Source: Nocardioides pocheonensis (lineage in GTDB: Bacteria; Actinomycetota; Actinomycetes; Propionibacteriales; Nocardioidaceae). From it: 64,000 bases of DNA. Positions 34,250-43,071 of this stretch are shown here, in pieces. Made by a program: the position numbers and the translations under genes. Where the stretch lies: assembly GCF_003725535.1 (NCBI RefSeq), contig NZ_RJSF01000040.1, positions 489,407-553,406 on the forward strand. Reading direction: 5' to 3'. The notes below the pieces were generated by a model. The model ran no database searches. It saw nothing but the letters and a program-made list of their open reading frames with translations, and was not told the DNA's origin. The first letter of the stretch is position 1; every line of letters begins with the position of its first letter.

Positions 34250-35007
34250 GCGTCCTGCTGCTCGGCGGCACGTCGGAGGCTCGGGCGCTGGCCGCCGTAC
34301 TCGTGGAGACCGGGGTCCCGGTGCTCTCTTCGCTTGCCGGCCGGGTGGCTGGCCCCCGGTTGCCGGTCGGGGACGTGCGCATCGGTGGGTTCGGCGGAGT
34401 CGCCGGTCTCGTCGCACACCTGGCCACCGAAGGGCATGTCGCAGTCGTCGACGCGACCCATCCGTTCGCGACCGGCATGAGTGCCAACGCCGTCGCAGCG
34501 TGCGCGGCGGCCGGCGTGCCGCTGCTGCGGCTGGAGCGGCCTGGCTGGTCCGCGGCACCGGGTGCGGAGCTGTGGCACTGGGTCCCCGGGCACGACGAGG
34601 CAGCCACCGCGTCGGCTGTGCTCGGGAGGCGACCATTCCTCACCGTCGGGCGGCAGGCGCTCAGCTCCTTCGTGGGTCCCCTGGCCCACCGACACACGCT
34701 CGTCAGGGTCGTCGACGCCCCGGGCGTCGAGCTGCCGGCGACGTGGACCGTGCTGCGATCGAGAGGCCCCTACCGGCTGGAGGACGAGCTGTCACTGCTG
34801 CGCGCGCACGAGGTCGACGTGCTCGTCACGAAGGACTCAGGCGGTGACTACACGTGGCCCAAGATGGCGGCAGCCGCGGCTCTCGACATTCCGGTGGTCG
34901 TGGTGCGTCGTGACCAGCCCGACGGCGGCATCCCGACAGTGCCCGACGTCACGGCCGCCCTGGACTGGGTCCGGGCGCTCCTCGGCGCCGGGGGCGCAGA
35001 GCGATGA
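34246..35007 (+). CDS. cobK: Precorrin-6A reductase CobK
   Basis: A 253-aa protein: MSVLLLGGTSEARALAAVL is the NADPH-binding start, followed by VAVVDATHPFATGMSANAVAAC, LLRLERPGW, FLTVGRQALSSF and LVTKDSGGDYTWPKMAAA. The enzyme reduces precorrin-6A to dihydro-precorrin-6A. Its ATG overlaps the cobF stop (ATGA at 34246-34249). The last 59 nt overlap the 3' end of convergent cobD. Confidence 0.95.
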   Translation: MSVLLLGGTSEARALAAVLVETGVPVLSSLAGRVAGPRLPVGDVRIGGFGGVAGLVAHLATEGHVAVVDATHPFATGMSANAVAACAAAGVPLLRLERPGWSAAPGAELWHWVPGHDEAATASAVLGRRPFLTVGRQALSSFVGPLAHRHTLVRVVDAPGVELPATWTVLRSRGPYRLEDELSLLRAHEVDVLVTKDSGGDYTWPKMAAAAALDIPVVVVRRDQPDGGIPTVPDVTAALDWVRALLGAGGAER

Positions 35008-35914
35008 GGACTGCGATCGCCGTGGCTCCGGCCTCGACGGCGCGTGCCAGGGTGCGAGCTCGCGAGATGTCGTGACGCGCCGCAGGCCGCCCGCATCCGA
35101 GCACGTGCCGGTCCTCGACGCGGCCTGAGTAGGTGTTCTCGCCGCCGAGCCGAACCGCCAGGGCACCGGCGAACGCTGCCTCGACGGGCCCGGCGTTCGG
35201 GCTCGGATGCCCGGCGGCGTCCCGACGCCACGCGAGCAACGCCTCGTGCGGATCTCCGCCGACCACGGGCGCAAGGGCGGCCGCCAGCAGCGCCGCGACG
35301 CGCGAGCCCGGCAGGTTGACCAGGTCGTCGAGACGAGCCGCCGCCCAGCCGAACCGCTCGTAGCGCTCGTCGCGGTGGCCGACCATCGCGTCGAGCGTGT
35401 TGACCGCGCGGTACCCCAGCAGCGCCGGGATGCCGCCCACCGCCCCGAGTACCAGTGGCGCGACCACCGCGTCCGAGGTGTTCTCGGCGACCGACTCGAT
35501 CACCGCGCGGGCGACCTCGCCCTCGTCGAGGCGGCGGGTGTCGCGACCGACGAGATGGGTCAGCCGCACCCGTGCGTCCGGAAGCCGGTCGTCGGCCAGC
35601 AGCCGGTCGACAGCGGCCGCTTCGCGGTCCAGGGAGGTGCCGCCGAGCACGGCCCAGGTCGCGATCGCCGTCGCCAGGGCGTGCGGCACCGGCCGCTTGC
35701 GGGTGGCGCGCTCGATCGCCGCTCCGGCCAACGCGGTTGTACCGACGAGCACAGTGACGTGAAGGGCGCCGGCGCTGCGATCGTCGGCGTACGTTCGGTG
35801 CTCGAGGGTCCCGGCCAGCCGGCCGAACCCCGCAACCGGGTGGAAGCGGGCGGGGTCGGCGAGCAGTCGGTCGGCCGCGCAGCCGAGGCCCAGGCCCAGC
35901 GCGCGGCTCAGCAC
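34949..35914 (-). CDS. cobD: Adenosylcobinamide-phosphate synthase CobD/CbiB
   Basis: A 321-aa integral membrane protein. ADRLLADPARFHPVAGFGRLAGTLE, VARAVIESVAENTSDAVVAPLVLGAVGGIPALLGYRAVNTLDAMVGHRDERYERFGWAAARLDDLVNL and AGHPSPNAGPVEAAFAGALAVRLGG are the conserved blocks. With ATP it attaches aminopropanol (or its phosphate) to adenosylcobyric acid. GTG start at 35914, 15 nt after the cobBC stop. It is the last gene of the riboswitch-controlled minus-strand operon, and its 3' end overlaps cobK by 59 nt. Confidence 0.93.
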   Translation of the reverse strand: MLSRALGLGLGCAADRLLADPARFHPVAGFGRLAGTLEHRTYADDRSAGALHVTVLVGTTALAGAAIERATRKRPVPHALATAIATWAVLGGTSLDREAAAVDRLLADDRLPDARVRLTHLVGRDTRRLDEGEVARAVIESVAENTSDAVVAPLVLGAVGGIPALLGYRAVNTLDAMVGHRDERYERFGWAAARLDDLVNLPGSRVAALLAAALAPVVGGDPHEALLAWRRDAAGHPSPNAGPVEAAFAGALAVRLGGENTYSGRVEDRHVLGCGRPAARHDISRARTLARAVEAGATAIAVLIALRPRRRGAPGPSPGRP

Positions 35915-35929
35915 GCCGGCCGCCGGAGG

Positions 35930-38275
35930 TCACGCATCGGCGGTCAGGGCCTCGAGGAGCCGGGTCGTCGTGGTCTCGTCGCGGACGGCGATCCGCACCC
36001 AGGATTCGTCGAGACCGGGGAACGTGTCGGCACGGCGTACGGCGATGCCGTGGTCGCGCAACCGGGCGTGCACTCCCGCGCCCACCCGGGCCAGCACGAA
36101 CGCCGTCGAGGACGGAATGTGCGTGATGGCGAGCTTTCGCAAACCGGCCTCGAGGATGCGGCGCCGGTCGCCGATCTCGCTGGTGCGGCGCTGGGCCTCG
36201 GTCGCTGCCGACGGATCCGCACAGGCGACCATCGCGGCGACCGCCGCCGTGCTCACCGACCAGGGAGGCTGCAGCGCGCGCAGGCCCGCGACGACGTCGG
36301 CGTCGGCCAGCAGGTAGCCGGCGCGGACGCCGGGGATCCCCCAGTGCTTGGTGAGGCTGCGCACCACGACGAGCCCGGGCTCGGCGTGCTCGACCAGCGA
36401 CTCGGACTCCCCGGCGACGGCGTCCATGAATGCCTCGTCGACGACCACCAGGCGGCCCGGGCGGAGCAGCTCCTTGAGGGCGGCGGCCGGGTGCAGGACG
36501 CCGGTCGGGTTCGTGGGGTTGCCGACCACGACCAGGTCGGCCTGCTCGGGGACCGCATCGGGGTCGAGCGCGAAGCCGGTGTCCGCAGGGCAGCGCACCT
36601 CGAGCACGCGACGACCGGCCTGGAGCAGCGCGGTGTGCGGCTCGGTGAACTGCGGGTGCACCACGACGGGGCACTGCCAGTCACGCAGGCGGGCGACCAG
36701 AGAGAACGCTTCCGCCGCACCGGCGGTGGGGAGCACCTCGGCGGCGGATCGCCCGTGCCGGCGCCCGATCGCCTCGGCTGCGGGTCGTGCGTCCGGGTAG
36801 CGGCCGACGTCCTCGAGGCTTCCACGGAGGGCCTCGTCGAGCCAGGCCGGCGGCGGGCCGGCGTACACGTTCACGGCGAAGTCGAGCAGGCCCGCGGTCG
36901 CCTCCGTGTCGCCGTGGTGTCGCAGGGTCTCGGCTCTGGACGCGGTGGCGTGCACGGCGTCGGCGAAGCGCTGCGCCAGCCAGGGGTGGCCGACCCAGTG
37001 CGTGTGCAGGTACGACGCGTGCAGCGTCGCCGAGGCGAACCCGGAGGGGACGCCGTCGATCAACCAGGCCGGTGTGGGTCCGGCCTCGGGCGCCGTCGCG
37101 GTCCGGTGGAACTCGTGGCCGGTGACCTCTTCGTCCTTCCGGGTCAGCAGCGAGTCGGACGCGGCGATGGCGACGGGGTAGCGCAGTGTGAGCCGCTCGG
37201 TCATGGCCGCGGTGGCCGGCAGCGCGCCGACCATTGGGTGGCCGTCGACCTGCTCGGCGAGGTAGAGCAGTCCGGCGCACTCGGCCACCGTCGGTGTGCC
37301 CGCGGACAGCGCCGCGGCGAGGTCCGCGCGAAGCGACGTGTTGGCAGTGAGCTCGTGGGCGTGCACCTCCGGGAAGCCGCCCCCGAGGTAGATCCCGGCG
37401 GTGTCCTCGGGCAGCCGCGTGTCGGTCAGCGGGTCGAAGGTGACCACGTCGCACCCGGCGGCGCGGAGCAGCTCCTCGGTCTCGGCGTACCGGAAGGTGA
37501 AGGCGCGGCCGCCGGCCATGGCGACGACCGGTCGCCGTTCGCTGGGCGCGCTGACCTGGTGCGCCGGGTCCCATGGCTCGACGTCGATCGCCGGCGCGGA
37601 CGTCGCGATCCGGAGCAGCTGCTCGAGGTCGACCAGCTCGGCGATCCGGTCGGCCAGTCGGTCCAGGTCGGCACCGGCGCGGTCGCGCTCGGCCGCGGGG
37701 ACCAGCCCGAGGTGCCGCGACGGCGTCGCGAACGAGGTGTCCCGGTCGATCACGCCGAGCACCGGCAGGTCGATCGCGCCGGCCGCCTCGGCGGCGTGAC
37801 GGGCGGAGCCGGCCTTGTTCAGGATGACGCCGGCGATCTCGACCGACGGGTCGAAGGTGGTCATGCCGTGGACCACGGCGCCGACGGACCGCGAGGCCAT
37901 CGCGATGTCGACCACGAGGACCACGGGACTCGACGTGAGCGTCGCCACGTGCGCGGTGGACGCAAAGCCGTTGCCGCCGATGCGCCCGTCGAAGAGGCCC
38001 ATCACGCCCTCGATGACGGCAACGTCGGCGCCGCGGGCTCCGTGCAGCAGCAGCGGAGCGACGCGCTCCTCGCCGACGAGGTGCGGGTCGAGGTTGCGCC
38101 CCGGTCGCCCGGTGGCGAGCGCGTGGTAGCCCGGGTCTATGTAGTCCGGGCCGACCTTGTGCCCGCTGACCTCGAGGCCGGTACGGCGCAACGCGGCCAT
38201 CAGGCCGGTCGCGATCGTGGTCTTGCCCTGTCCCGACGAGGGCGCGGCGATCACGAGGCGGGGGAGTGCGGTCAC
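35930..38275 (-). CDS. cobB: Fusion of cobyrinate a,c-diamide synthase (CobB) and threonine-phosphate decarboxylase-like CobC
   Basis: A 781-aa two-domain protein. Residues 1 to about 440 are CobB/CbiA: P-loop LVIAAPSSGQGKTT, KVGPDYIDPGYHALATGRPGRNLDP, VAVIEGVMGLFDG, and the glutaminase-like half with GIYLGGGFPEVHAHELTAN and the Cys in TVAECAGLLYLAEQ. Residues from about 455 are a class-I aminotransferase domain (LDFAVNVYAGPPPAWLDEAL, VVVGNPTNPTGVLHP, VVDEAFMDAVAG, VVRSLTKHWGIPGVRAGYLLA) with PLP Lys in SLTKHWG. This is CobC/CobD-type L-threonine-O-3-phosphate decarboxylase. The frame starts with TTG at 38299, but GTG 38275 gives the usual N-terminus. Confidence 0.92.
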   Translation of the reverse strand: MTALPRLVIAAPSSGQGKTTIATGLMAALRRTGLEVSGHKVGPDYIDPGYHALATGRPGRNLDPHLVGEERVAPLLLHGARGADVAVIEGVMGLFDGRIGGNGFASTAHVATLTSSPVVLVVDIAMASRSVGAVVHGMTTFDPSVEIAGVILNKAGSARHAAEAAGAIDLPVLGVIDRDTSFATPSRHLGLVPAAERDRAGADLDRLADRIAELVDLEQLLRIATSAPAIDVEPWDPAHQVSAPSERRPVVAMAGGRAFTFRYAETEELLRAAGCDVVTFDPLTDTRLPEDTAGIYLGGGFPEVHAHELTANTSLRADLAAALSAGTPTVAECAGLLYLAEQVDGHPMVGALPATAAMTERLTLRYPVAIAASDSLLTRKDEEVTGHEFHRTATAPEAGPTPAWLIDGVPSGFASATLHASYLHTHWVGHPWLAQRFADAVHATASRAETLRHHGDTEATAGLLDFAVNVYAGPPPAWLDEALRGSLEDVGRYPDARPAAEAIGRRHGRSAAEVLPTAGAAEAFSLVARLRDWQCPVVVHPQFTEPHTALLQAGRRVLEVRCPADTGFALDPDAVPEQADLVVVGNPTNPTGVLHPAAALKELLRPGRLVVVDEAFMDAVAGESESLVEHAEPGLVVVRSLTKHWGIPGVRAGYLLADADVVAGLRALQPPWSVSTAAVAAMVACADPSAATEAQRRTSEIGDRRRILEAGLRKLAITHIPSSTAFVLARVGAGVHARLRDHGIAVRRADTFPGLDESWVRIAVRDETTTTRLLEALTADA

Positions 38276-38288
38276 GGACGGACCGGTC

Positions 38289-38903
38289 TCACCACTCAAT
38301 GCCCCGCTGGCCCTTCTGCCCGGCGTCCATCGGATGCTTGAGCTTGGTCATCTCGGTGACCAGGTCGGACACCTCGACCAGGCGAGGGTCGGCACGGCGG
38401 CCGGTGACCACGACGTACTGACGGCCGGGCCGGTTCGCCAGGGTCTCCACGACGTCGTCGACGTCGACCCAGCCCCACTGCATCGGGTAGGTGAACTCGT
38501 CGAGCACCAGGAGGTCATGGGTCTCGTCGGCCAGCCGGCGCTTCACCTCGGCCCAGCCCTCCGCAGCCTCGGCGGCGTGGTCCTCCTCGCCGCCCGCCTT
38601 GCGCGACCACGACCAGCCGGCGCCCATCTTGTGCCACTCGACGGGACCGCCCTCGCCGGTCTCGTCGTGCAGGCGGCCGAGGCGCTCGAGCACGGTCTGC
38701 TCGCCGATCCGCCACTTGGCGGACTTCACGAACTGGAAGACACCGATGTTCCAGCCCTGGTTCCACGCCCGGATCGCGAGTCCGAAGGCGGCGGTGGACT
38801 TTCCCTTCCCGTCGCCGGTGTGCACCATCAGCAGTGGCCGGTTGCGACGCTCCCGCGTGGTCAGGCCGTCGTCGGGAACGGTGAGTGGCTGGCCCTGGGG
38901 CAT
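38289..38903 (-). CDS. cobO: Cob(I)yrinic acid a,c-diamide adenosyltransferase CobO
   Basis: A 204-aa BtuR/CobO/CobP-type ATP:corrinoid adenosyltransferase. Walker A is HTGDGKGKSTAAFGLA (residues about 29-44). Later motifs are GVFQFVKSAKWRIGEQ, LLVLDEFTYPMQWGWVD (Walker B) and YVVVTGRRADPRLVEVSDLVTEM. It transfers the adenosyl group to cobalt. ATG 38903 overlaps the chelatase stop by one base (TGATG). The stop lies 14 nt before the preferred start of cobBC, so these genes are tightly coupled. Confidence 0.96.
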   Translation of the reverse strand: MPQGQPLTVPDDGLTTRERRNRPLLMVHTGDGKGKSTAAFGLAIRAWNQGWNIGVFQFVKSAKWRIGEQTVLERLGRLHDETGEGGPVEWHKMGAGWSWSRKAGGEEDHAAEAAEGWAEVKRRLADETHDLLVLDEFTYPMQWGWVDVDDVVETLANRPGRQYVVVTGRRADPRLVEVSDLVTEMTKLKHPMDAGQKGQRGIEW

Positions 38904-40906
38904 CAGGCTGCTCCTTGTCGGATCGATCGCTGGACGGTCCCGGTCAGCGCGTCGGCGCTGACCTCGGCGAGCGGGAGGTACTCCGCGGCGAGGTCGTCGG
39001 CCAGGTGGCGGGCCAAGCCGAGACGCAGGGCACCGGTCTCGCAGTCGACGAGCACCGTGGTGACGCCGCGCGCGGCGAGCAGAGCCGCTGCCCGGCGCGA
39101 CCGCGCAACGGCGTCCGGTCCCGCGGTGGCGCGCCCGTCGGTGACCAGCACCAGCAGCGGGCGTCGGCGCGGGTCGCGGATGCGCTCGAGGTCGAGCACG
39201 CGGGTGACTTCGAGGAGTCCTTCCGCGAGCGGCGTGCGGCCGCCCGCAGGCAGGTCTCGCAAGCGTCTCGCGGCGACGTCGACCGAGCCGGTCGGAGGCA
39301 GCGCGAGCTCGGCACCGGTGCCGCGGAACGTCACCAGGCCGACCTTGTCGCGGCGCTGGTAGGCGTCGAGCAGCAGCGACAGCACGGCGGTCTTCACCTG
39401 CTCCATCCGCGTGCGCGCCGCCATCGAGCCGGACGCGTCGACGCAGAAGAGGACGAGGTTGGACTCCCGACCCTCGCGGACGGCGACCCGGAGGTCCTCA
39501 CCCCGGAAGCGGATCGGCCCGGATTCGCGACCGCGACCGCGCTGGTGCGGCGCCGCGGCACGTAGCGTCTCGGTGAGGTGCGGCGCGCCGAACCGGTCGA
39601 CCGGGCGCGCGGCGCCGACGCGGCGACCGCTCGCGGTGAGCGCACGGCTGCGCCGGCCGGCCTCTCCGGCACCGACGCCCGACACCGCGAGCAGTCGGGT
39701 CCGGTACGTCGCTCCCGGGGTCGCCGGAGTGCCCGGGGCCGATCGCCCCGCAGACTGCGCGGACTGGCCCGCGGCCGGATCGACCTCGGTCGCGTCGGCC
39801 TCGGAACGATCGCCGTGGGCGGACTCGCCGGGGCTGTCCGATCCCCCGCCCGGGCCCGGATCGGGATCGGGGTCCGGCTCGTCGTCGCCGAGGATCTCGG
39901 CGAGCAGGTCGTCGTCGAGGCCCGGCGCGTCGAACGGGTTGCGGCGGCGCCGGTGGGGCAGCGCCAGCCTGGCCGCTGCGCGGATGTCGTCGGTGGTCAC
40001 CTCGGACCGCTCGTGCCAGGCGGCATGGGCGACGGCGGTCCGGGCCATGACGATGTCGGCGCGCATCCCGTCGACCTCGAGCGCGGCACAGATCTCGGCG
40101 ATCCGGAGCAGCGCGACGTCGGAGAGCTCGACCTGGTCGACGAGCTTCTGTGCCGCCAGGATCCGGTCGGTCAGTGCGCGCTCGTCCTCGGCGTACGACG
40201 CCACGAAGGCGTCCGGATCCGCGTCGAAGGCCATCCGACGCCGGACCACCTCGACCCGCAGGGCCGGGTCCCGCGGCGCGGCCACCTCGACGGTCAGGCC
40301 GAACCGGTCGAGCAGCTGCGGGCGCAGCTCGCCCTCCTCGGGGTTCATCGTGCCGACCATGACGAAGCGGGCGGCGTGCTCGACGGAGACGCCGTCGCGC
40401 TCGACGGTCGATCGGCCCATCGCGGCCGCGTCGAGGAGTACGTCGACCAGGTGGTCGTGCAGCAGGTTCACCTCGTCGACGTACAGGATGCCGCGGTGGG
40501 CGCGGGCCAGCAGGCCGGGCTCGTACTCGGTGCGACCTTCGGACAGCGCGCGCTCCAGGTGCAGCGACCCCAGCACCCGGTCCTCGGTGGCGCCGACCGG
40601 CAGCTCGACCAGCCGCACAGGTCGTGTCTCGCTCGCCGCGTCGGCGGCGAAGGGACCGTCGGGTGACAGCGGGGCGGGGTCGCGGGGATCGCTGGAGAAC
40701 CGGTCGCCGGCGATCACCTCGATCGGCGGCAGCACGGCCGCCAGCGCGCGGACGATGGTGGACTTCGCGGTGCCCTTCTCGCCCCGCACCAGCACGCCGC
40801 CGACCTCGGGGGAGATCGTCGTGAGGATCAGGGCCAGCGCCATGGGGTTCGAGTCCAACCCCGCGTCGGACCCGACGACGGCACTGAAGGGGAAGTGCTT
40901 CGGCAT
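38903..40906 (-). CDS. ChlI/ChlD-type chelatase AAA+ - VWA fusion (putative cobaltochelatase ATPase subunits)
   Basis: A 667-aa protein. Residues 1-330 are a magnesium-chelatase BchI-like AAA+ module: Walker A LVRGEKGTAKSTIVRAL (near 40), Walker B GILYVDEVNLLHDHLVDVLLDAA, sensor FVMVGTMNPEEGELRPQLLDRFGL. A long Asp/Pro/Gly-rich linker follows (DDEPDPDPDPGPGGG). Then comes a C-terminal VWA domain with MIDAS DASGSMAARTRM near residue 489 and LVTDGRATAG. In actinobacteria lacking CobS/CobT, this fusion is the likely partner of CobN for cobalt insertion; that role is inferred from context. It is the first gene of the riboswitch-2 operon, ATG 40906. Confidence 0.88.
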   Translation of the reverse strand: MPKHFPFSAVVGSDAGLDSNPMALALILTTISPEVGGVLVRGEKGTAKSTIVRALAAVLPPIEVIAGDRFSSDPRDPAPLSPDGPFAADAASETRPVRLVELPVGATEDRVLGSLHLERALSEGRTEYEPGLLARAHRGILYVDEVNLLHDHLVDVLLDAAAMGRSTVERDGVSVEHAARFVMVGTMNPEEGELRPQLLDRFGLTVEVAAPRDPALRVEVVRRRMAFDADPDAFVASYAEDERALTDRILAAQKLVDQVELSDVALLRIAEICAALEVDGMRADIVMARTAVAHAAWHERSEVTTDDIRAAARLALPHRRRRNPFDAPGLDDDLLAEILGDDEPDPDPDPGPGGGSDSPGESAHGDRSEADATEVDPAAGQSAQSAGRSAPGTPATPGATYRTRLLAVSGVGAGEAGRRSRALTASGRRVGAARPVDRFGAPHLTETLRAAAPHQRGRGRESGPIRFRGEDLRVAVREGRESNLVLFCVDASGSMAARTRMEQVKTAVLSLLLDAYQRRDKVGLVTFRGTGAELALPPTGSVDVAARRLRDLPAGGRTPLAEGLLEVTRVLDLERIRDPRRRPLLVLVTDGRATAGPDAVARSRRAAALLAARGVTTVLVDCETGALRLGLARHLADDLAAEYLPLAEVSADALTGTVQRSIRQGAA

Positions 40907-40941
40907 GTGAGGCTCCCGCTCGTCAGCCAGCGAATACGTTG

Positions 40942-41082
40942 GCGCGAGGCCGGTCTTCGGACTTCCAGGATCATGCGTCCTGGTTACCGCAGCGGGCCTG
41001 TGCCGGACTTTCACCGGCTTCCCAGATTCTCCCGTCGGTCCGCTGTGCGAGCCGGACCTCGGGGCACCTCGTGCCTGTCGCG
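40942..41082 (-). promoter_or_regulatory. Cobalamin riboswitch controlling the chelatase-cobO-cobBC-cobD operon
   Basis: On the minus strand the leader reads GGGAAGCCGGTGAAAGTCCGG, then GCCCGCTGCGGTAACC (the B12-box region, with a GCGGTAACC variant). The conserved AGTCCGAAGACCGGCC follows at 40963-40948. All elements are in the right order upstream of ATG 40906. Extent of the outer stem is approximate. Confidence 0.9.
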
Positions 41083-41087
41083 GGTCA

Positions 41088-41096
41088 CGATAGCGT
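41088..41096. promoter_or_regulatory. Overlapping divergent -10 boxes between the chelatase operon and cobL
   Basis: TATCGT on the minus strand (41093-41088) is placed to start the riboswitch leader. TAGCGT on the plus strand (41091-41096) lies 8 nt before the cobL ATG at 41105, implying a leaderless or nearly leaderless cobL transcript. The two hexamers share three base pairs, so polymerase could not occupy both at once. Assignment is by position and sequence only. Confidence 0.45.
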
Positions 41097-41104
41097 CTGC
41101 GCCC

Positions 41105-42322
41105 ATGACCAGCAGCGGCCGTCCGAGGATCACGGTCGTCGGCATCGGCGCCGACGGCTGGAACGGCCTGCCCGAGGCGGTCCGCACGATCGTCGAGGGT
41201 GCGCCCGTGCTCCTCGGCGGCCGCCGGCACCTCGGCATGGTGCCGCCGGTCGCGGGCCAGCGTCGTGAGCGTTGGCCGTCGCCGCTGCGCGCCGGCGTGG
41301 CGGACCTCCTCGACCGGCATGGCGATGTCCCGGTGGTGGCGCTGGCCTCCGGCGACCCGCTGCTCTCGGGAGTCGGTACGACGCTCGTCGAGTTGCTCGG
41401 CGCCGACGCGGTCGACGTGGTCCCGGCGATCTCCTCGGTCGCTCTCGCGCGTGCCCGGATGGGGTGGGCGGCCGAGTCCAGTGACGTGCTCACGCTGGTC
41501 GGCCGCGACGCGGAGCTGCTCGTCCGCGAGCTCGCCCCCGAGCGACGGCTGCTGGTGCTCTCCTCGGACGAGTCGACGCCGGCGCGGGTCGCCCGGCTCC
41601 TGACGGCTCGCGGATACTCCGAGAGCCGGATGACGGTGCTGGGCGACCTCGGCTCCCCCGAGGAGACCCGGGTCGAGGGGACGGCCGGCACCTGGAGCGC
41701 CACCGTGTCGCGGCTGCACGTGCTCGCCCTCGACCTGTCGGGTCCCGTGGTCGGCTCGTGGACCGCGGGGCTGCCGGACTCGGCGTACGAGCACGACGGC
41801 CAGCTGACCAGGCGCGACCTGCGCGCCTCGGCCCTCGCCCGGCTCGCCCCGCAGCCGGGGCAGCTGCTCTGGGACATCGGCGCCGGAGCCGGCTCGGTCG
41901 GCATCGAGTGGATGCGTGCCCACCCGACCTGCCGTGCCGTGGCGATCGAAGCCGACGCGACCCGCGCAGCCCGGATCACCCGCAACGCGGTGACGCTCGG
42001 TGTGCCGGGGCTCGACGTGGTCGAGGGACGCGCCCCAGAGGCGCTCACCGACCTGCCCGCCCCGGACGCGGTCTTCGTCGGCGGCGGGGCCACGACGCCG
42101 GGCCTTCTCGGGCTCTGCCTCGCCGCGCTGCGGTCGGGCGGACGGCTCGTCGTGCACGGCGTGACGCTCGAGACCGAGTCGCTCCTGGCAAGGGCGTACG
42201 CCGACCACGGCGGCGAGCTGACCAGGATCGCGGTCGAGTCAGCCGCCCCTCTCGGCTCCTTCACCGGCTGGACCCCGGCCCGTGCCGTGATCCAGTGGGC
42301 CATGACGAAGGAACAGCCATGA
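41105..42322 (+). CDS. cobL: Precorrin-6Y C5,15-methyltransferase (decarboxylating) CobL
   Basis: A 405-aa CbiE-CbiT fusion. The N-terminal half (ITVVGIGADGWNGLPEAVRTIVEGAPVLLGGRRHLGM, VVALASGDPLLSGVGTTL) is the CbiE tetrapyrrole methylase. The C-terminal half (LLWDIGAGAGSVGIEWMRAHPTCRAVAIEADATRAARI) is the CbiT Rossmann-fold methyltransferase with the SAM-binding GAGAGS. It methylates C-5 and C-15 of precorrin-6B and decarboxylates the acetate side chain. There is no riboswitch on this side; the promoter box is 8 nt upstream. The ATG of cobM overlaps its stop. Confidence 0.95.
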   Translation: MTSSGRPRITVVGIGADGWNGLPEAVRTIVEGAPVLLGGRRHLGMVPPVAGQRRERWPSPLRAGVADLLDRHGDVPVVALASGDPLLSGVGTTLVELLGADAVDVVPAISSVALARARMGWAAESSDVLTLVGRDAELLVRELAPERRLLVLSSDESTPARVARLLTARGYSESRMTVLGDLGSPEETRVEGTAGTWSATVSRLHVLALDLSGPVVGSWTAGLPDSAYEHDGQLTRRDLRASALARLAPQPGQLLWDIGAGAGSVGIEWMRAHPTCRAVAIEADATRAARITRNAVTLGVPGLDVVEGRAPEALTDLPAPDAVFVGGGATTPGLLGLCLAALRSGGRLVVHGVTLETESLLARAYADHGGELTRIAVESAAPLGSFTGWTPARAVIQWAMTKEQP

Positions 42323-43071
42323 CCGTCCACTTCGTCGGCGCCGGACCGGGCGCGGCCGACCTGATCACCCTGCGCGCCGCGGCGATGCTCTCCGCCGCGG
42401 ACGTGGTGCTCTACCCGGGCACCTACCTCGACACCGAGGTGCTCGGCCACTGCCATCAGAGCGCCCGGATCGTCGACACCCAGCACCTCGACCTCGACCA
42501 GATCGTCGACGAGCTCGCGACCGCGCACGGCGCCGGGCACGACGTGGTGCGACTGACCTCGGGAGACCCCTCGCTGTACTCCGCCGTGGCCGAGCAGACC
42601 CGGCGCCTCGACGAGCTCGGGATCGACTGGGACGTCACGCCCGGCGTGCCGGCGTACGCGGCTGCGGCGGCGATCGTCGGGCGCGAGCTCACCGTCCCCC
42701 TGGTGTCCCAGTCCGTCGTCCTGACCCGCGTCCGGGCCCGCTCCACGGCGATGCCGGCGACCGAGGCACTGGCCGGCTTCGCGGCAACCCACGCCACCCT
42801 GGCGCTGCATCTCGCCATCACTCGCACCCGTGAGGTGATGGCTGAGCTGGAAACCGAGTACGGCGCGGACTGCCCGGTCGTCGTCGTCCACCGGGCCTCC
42901 CAGCCAGAGCAGCTCGTGCTTCGGGGCACTGTTGCCGAGATCGCCGACCAGGTCGAGGCGGCCGAGCTGCGCCAGGCCGCGATCATCCTCGTCGGGCGCG
43001 CACTGGACCCCGGCGCCGGAGGCGAGTCCTACCTCTACGACCCGACCCGCAACCGCACCCTCAAGGGCTGA
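42319..43071 (+). CDS. cobM: Precorrin-4 C11-methyltransferase CobM
   Basis: A 250-aa tetrapyrrole methylase. MTVHFVGAGPGAADLITLRAAAMLSAADVVLYPGTYLD, VVRLTSGDPSLYSAVAEQTRRL, VTPGVPAYAAAAAIVGRELTVP and ATLALHLAI are conserved CobM/CbiF blocks. It methylates C-11 of precorrin-4 with SAM. It is coupled to cobL by ATGA at 42319-42322 and converges on cobIJ with an 11-nt 3' overlap. Confidence 0.95.
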   Translation: MTVHFVGAGPGAADLITLRAAAMLSAADVVLYPGTYLDTEVLGHCHQSARIVDTQHLDLDQIVDELATAHGAGHDVVRLTSGDPSLYSAVAEQTRRLDELGIDWDVTPGVPAYAAAAAIVGRELTVPLVSQSVVLTRVRARSTAMPATEALAGFAATHATLALHLAITRTREVMAELETEYGADCPVVVVHRASQPEQLVLRGTVAEIADQVEAAELRQAAIILVGRALDPGAGGESYLYDPTRNRTLKG

